8,592 nt of DNA. Source: Candidatus Eiseniibacteriota bacterium (GTDB lineage: Bacteria > JAFGKV01). Location: NCBI GenBank assembly GCA_025453925.1, contig JALOPK010000129.1, positions 1 to 8,592 on the forward strand, given 5' to 3'. Below are positions 6,587-8,592 of this stretch, piece after piece; position 1 is the first letter of the stretch; each line of letters begins with the position of its first letter. The notes under the pieces are model-generated. The model made no database searches. It was not told the DNA's origin and saw nothing but the letters and a program-made list of their open reading frames with translations. The translations under genes were made by a program, and so were the position numbers.

Positions 6587-6620
6587 TCCTGAGACAGGAA
6601 GGCAGGGTCGAAGCCCTGCC
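6587..6620. repeat. Two adjacent stem-loops upstream of ada
   Basis: GGCAGGG (6601-6607) and CCCTGCC (6614-6620) are perfect 7-base arms with a 6-base loop; on the minus strand the loop reads C-TTCG-A, close to a stable UUCG tetraloop. Directly beside it, TCCTG (6587-6591) and CAGGA (6595-6599) enclose three bases. They lie about 160-190 bases upstream of the ada start and could be a leader structure, or a terminator between divergent units. No T-tract follows. Confidence 0.4.
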
Positions 6621-6846
6621 CCTCCAGAGCAGACGAGACACAAGAGCGAGATGTTGGGGGAGATCGATCCGGCCAGTCTGTCCTCCGGTGGCGACACCCT
6701 CGTGCTACTCGCGGGAGTCGTGATGGATGGGCTGATCCCCTGCCGTATCTGCAGTTGCCTCCAGCACGCGGCGCAAGCCGAGTGAACCATCCGTTCGTGG
6801 TGCGCGCTCCAAGGGCGAGAGTAGGAGCGAACCCGGCCCTCACCCT

Positions 6847-6851
6847 GGAGG
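6847..6851 (+). promoter_or_regulatory. Ribosome binding site of the tonB-family gene
   Basis: GGAGG with a 6-base spacer to the ATG at 6858; it supports that start over Met12. Confidence 0.8.
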
Positions 6852-6857
6852 TGGATC

Positions 6858-7493
6858 ATGCGACGGGCACCGACCCCATCAATCGACCGGATGGTGTCGG
6901 AGCAGGCGTTCAAGAAGGCCCTTCTCTTCGCCCTGCTGGTGCATCTCTTCGTCCTGCTGGCGATCCCGACATACGCTGTCAGAGTCTCGCTCCGCCCCTC
7001 TCCGATCATCACTGTCTGGCCAGATCATGACCTGATCGATTATCCTCTGCCGGAGAAGACGCCCCTCAGTCGACCATCCATTCCGGTGGAAGCGGACGAT
7101 GAAGCGGGCATACCGGAGGACAGAACTATCGCTGCCACGGTGTTGGAGCGGAGCACACCTCCACCAGTGGACCCGCCCCCGGTGCTGGTGGCGAATCCAG
7201 CCAAGTTCGTCTACGTCTTCCACGAAGACGAGCCTGAGCTGTATCGTCATGCGCGGCCCGTCTACCCCGAGATCATGAGGACCGCGGGATTGCAGGATAC
7301 GGTGGTCGTCTTGCTCTTCGTGGATGCCGGAGGCACCGTCACCGATCACGAGTTCACTCGCGGCGAGGAGCAGTTCCGGCATGCGGTTCGGGCCATCATC
7401 CCCACCATGCGGTTCCATCCGGCCACGGCCAACGGCCGGAAGGTCGGCGTGTGGATCAGCCAGTCATTCACGTTCCGGTTGAAAGATCGCTGA
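6858..7493 (+). CDS. TonB-family energy transducer
   Basis: A 211-residue protein that should couple the proton-motive force of the inner membrane to outer-membrane transporters. It has a cytoplasmic N-terminus (1-20), one membrane anchor (about 21-41, with His29 where TonB proteins carry a conserved membrane His), a charged and Pro-rich periplasmic linker (about 45-120, with PPPVDPPP at 101-108) and a C-terminal TonB domain (about 131-211) with RPVYPEIMRTAGLQD, VVLLFVDAGGTVTDHE and MRFHPATANGRKVGVW. The ATG at 6858 has GGAGG 6 bases upstream; Met12 is a weaker alternative. No exbB, exbD or TonB-dependent receptor is in the window, so its partner is unknown. Because the linker is short and the domain is of the general family type, it may serve a dedicated receptor rather than be the main TonB. 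Confidence 0.9.
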   Translation: MRRAPTPSIDRMVSEQAFKKALLFALLVHLFVLLAIPTYAVRVSLRPSPIITVWPDHDLIDYPLPEKTPLSRPSIPVEADDEAGIPEDRTIAATVLERSTPPPVDPPPVLVANPAKFVYVFHEDEPELYRHARPVYPEIMRTAGLQDTVVVLLFVDAGGTVTDHEFTRGEEQFRHAVRAIIPTMRFHPATANGRKVGVWISQSFTFRLKDR

Positions 7494-7504
7494 GGGACGG
7501 CTCG

Positions 7505-8485
7505 CTATCGGGGCATGTCGAACGGCACGTCGAAGGCCTTGCTGGGTTTGAGGAAGAGCAGCCCGTGCGAGTAGTCGAAGATCAGGTTGAATCTCCCGAG
7601 CGCGTTGTTGCCGATGATACCGTCTGCGTCTTCCTGCTTCGATCTGACCTTGGCGGGAACGAATGCTGCCGGCACTGCGTGGAGCTTGAACCCTCCAAAA
7701 CTGAACAGGTGGATTCGGCCCCTCTTGCCGTCGACGTCACCGCTCAATCCGGTTCCGACATGGTAGACGTCCACGCTCTCCGGCATCGCAAACTTCATGG
7801 TAGCACGCACCAGAAGCTCCAACGCCTCGCCGGAGCCCGAGTCGATGTACAGGACGAGGTGTACGGGATCCTCGCCGGAGATGCTCACCTCTCCGTCAAG
7901 AAAGGGGATGCCATTCTTCAACGTAATCGGGACGGGCACCCAGGATGAATCGGCTACAAATGACTCCGGATCATGGAGCCTGATCTCCTTGGCATCATTG
8001 TCGATCTCGACGACAAATGACCCAAATAGCGAAGACCCCGTGACACCGTCGCTGCGAAAGCCCTGAGTGATCTCACTCTGTGAGATGACGACCAACTGGC
8101 TGTGGAGGGGCACGCTGCCAAACCGGAGCATCATCGAGTCGGCCATCAGAGCGCAGGTTGGTTCACCGCTCCCCGAGCCCCCGACCCGAACTGAATCCAG
8201 ATCTTCACTCGGGAAGTGTCGCTGGGCCTCCTTGCGGAAAAGGTACACCCCGTCCCACGTCATGCCGGTATCGAGGAGGATGTCCAGGGTTTCGGCCTCA
8301 CTCACCACCAGTGGGAGAACTGTTCGGTTCCTCTCAAGCCTGAACGGGATCTCTCCGACGAGCAGAGCCGGGGCGGAATCGGCGAACGCGACCCCGTGCG
8401 CGAATGTGCCGGACACTGCGAGAGCGCACGACACCAGGGCTGCGGCGGCCACGCCGGTGTTGAGGCCACGGCGGTGAATCGTCAT
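7505..8485 (-). CDS. Exported two-lobed aspartic protease (retropepsin/pepsin-like)
   Basis: A 326-residue protein that should cleave peptides in the periplasm or outside the cell. Residues 1-35 look like a signal peptide (Arg5, Arg6, an Ala/Val/Leu core, cleavage near AFA-DS). Two similar lobes follow. Lobe 1 has LDILLDTGMTWDG (67-78, catalytic Asp72) and ends with GVTGSSLFGSFVVEIDNDAK (146-165). Lobe 2 has VLYIDSGSGEAL (210-221, catalytic Asp214) and ends with DGIIGNNALGRFNLIFDYSH (288-307). Each lobe thus has the Asp-Thr/Ser-Gly loop and the later hydrophobic-hydrophobic-Gly element of aspartic proteases, so both halves of the active site are intact in one chain, as in pepsin. The start is the ATG at 8485; AGGAG is 11 bases upstream, a rather long gap, and 34 further codons are open upstream without signal-peptide features. 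It converges on the tonB-family gene with 11 bases between stop codons. Substrate unknown; the lobe type is closer to bacterial retropepsin-like families than to eukaryotic pepsins. Confidence 0.88.
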   Translation of the reverse strand: MTIHRRGLNTGVAAAALVSCALAVSGTFAHGVAFADSAPALLVGEIPFRLERNRTVLPLVVSEAETLDILLDTGMTWDGVYLFRKEAQRHFPSEDLDSVRVGGSGSGEPTCALMADSMMLRFGSVPLHSQLVVISQSEITQGFRSDGVTGSSLFGSFVVEIDNDAKEIRLHDPESFVADSSWVPVPITLKNGIPFLDGEVSISGEDPVHLVLYIDSGSGEALELLVRATMKFAMPESVDVYHVGTGLSGDVDGKRGRIHLFSFGGFKLHAVPAAFVPAKVRSKQEDADGIIGNNALGRFNLIFDYSHGLLFLKPSKAFDVPFDMPR

Positions 8486-8496
8486 GGTCGTTCCAA

Positions 8497-8501
8497 CTCC
8501 T
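8497..8501 (-). promoter_or_regulatory. Distant ribosome binding site of the aspartic protease gene
   Basis: AGGAG on the minus strand with an 11-base spacer to the ATG at 8485. This is longer than the 5 to 6 bases seen for the other genes here and may mean weak translation, but no other in-frame start with a better site lies nearby. Confidence 0.45.
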
Positions 8502-8592
8502 CTCTGCCAACACGGGGCCTCCACAGGATGTAGCAGTCGGGAGGTCTGGTGTCGGACGCTATGCACGTTCTGTCCCAAGGCGCCCATCCATT

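Larger units (their letters stand above)
6430..6857. other. Divergent intergenic region between ada and the tonB-family gene
   Basis: This 428-base stretch must hold the promoters of both flanking genes, which point away from each other. A minus-strand TATCAT at 6480-6475 is a possible -10 for ada (about 38 bases of leader), but its -35 is poor. Two neighbouring hairpins sit at 6587-6599 and 6601-6620. The minus-strand frame that stays open through most of the region is Arg/Pro/Ser-rich and has no recognisable domain, so I do not call it a gene. Confidence 0.6.

Noticed and set aside
6430-6843. A 138-codon upstream extension of ada
   Set aside because: Ada homology and length (354 residues, like E. 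coli Ada) start at 6429 with AAGGAG in front; the extension shows no domain.
1-8592. A defence system, mobile element or biosynthetic cluster
   Set aside because: No transposase, integrase, nuclease, toxin-antitoxin pair, terminal inverted repeats or synthase gene could be read in any frame.

Overview
The window looks like chromosome from a GC-rich, diderm (Gram-negative type) bacterium. The reasons are a TonB-family energy transducer, two exported proteins with ordinary Sec-type signal peptides, clear AGGAGG-like ribosome binding sites, and long GC-rich gaps between genes. The style of the large repeat protein (PHISY / DLKYA repeats plus a closing sandwich-like domain) recalls proteins I associate with uncultured FCB-type lineages such as Candidatus Eisenbacteria. 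That placement is from memory and tentative.

Layout, left to right. 1-782 (-): the first 260 codons of a haloalkane dehalogenase with a subfamily-III-like catalytic set, cut by the window edge. 783-1527: a 745-base gap with no convincing gene, several stem-loops and an operator-like palindrome at 1110-1131. 1528-3957 (-): an exported 809-residue protein made of about 14 tandem 46-residue repeats and a C-terminal domain. 3958-4422: gap. 4423-4830 (-): a DUF2177 four-helix membrane protein with a good promoter candidate. 4831-5364: gap. 5365-6429 (-): a full-length three-domain Ada DNA-alkylation repair protein and regulator. 6430-6857: divergent gap with two adjacent hairpins. 6858-7493 (+): a TonB-family protein. 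7505-8485 (-): an exported two-lobed aspartic protease, convergent with tonB with 11 bases between the stop codons.

The genes do not form an operon. Five of six lie on the minus strand, but each is separated by hundreds of bases and has its own ribosome binding site, so each is probably transcribed alone. They cover about 73 percent of the window, which is low for a bacterium. Functionally they are a mixed housekeeping and accessory set: Ada repairs alkylated DNA, the dehalogenase removes halide from small haloalkanes, TonB powers outer-membrane uptake, and the repeat protein and protease act outside the cytoplasm. A link between dehalogenase and Ada (halogenated alkylators) is possible but nothing here ties them together.

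I found no mobile element, CRISPR array, tRNA, rRNA, defence system or biosynthetic cluster. The least explained parts are the repeat protein, the two-lobed protease, the palindrome at 1110-1131 and hairpins without T-tracts just past three of the stop codons.
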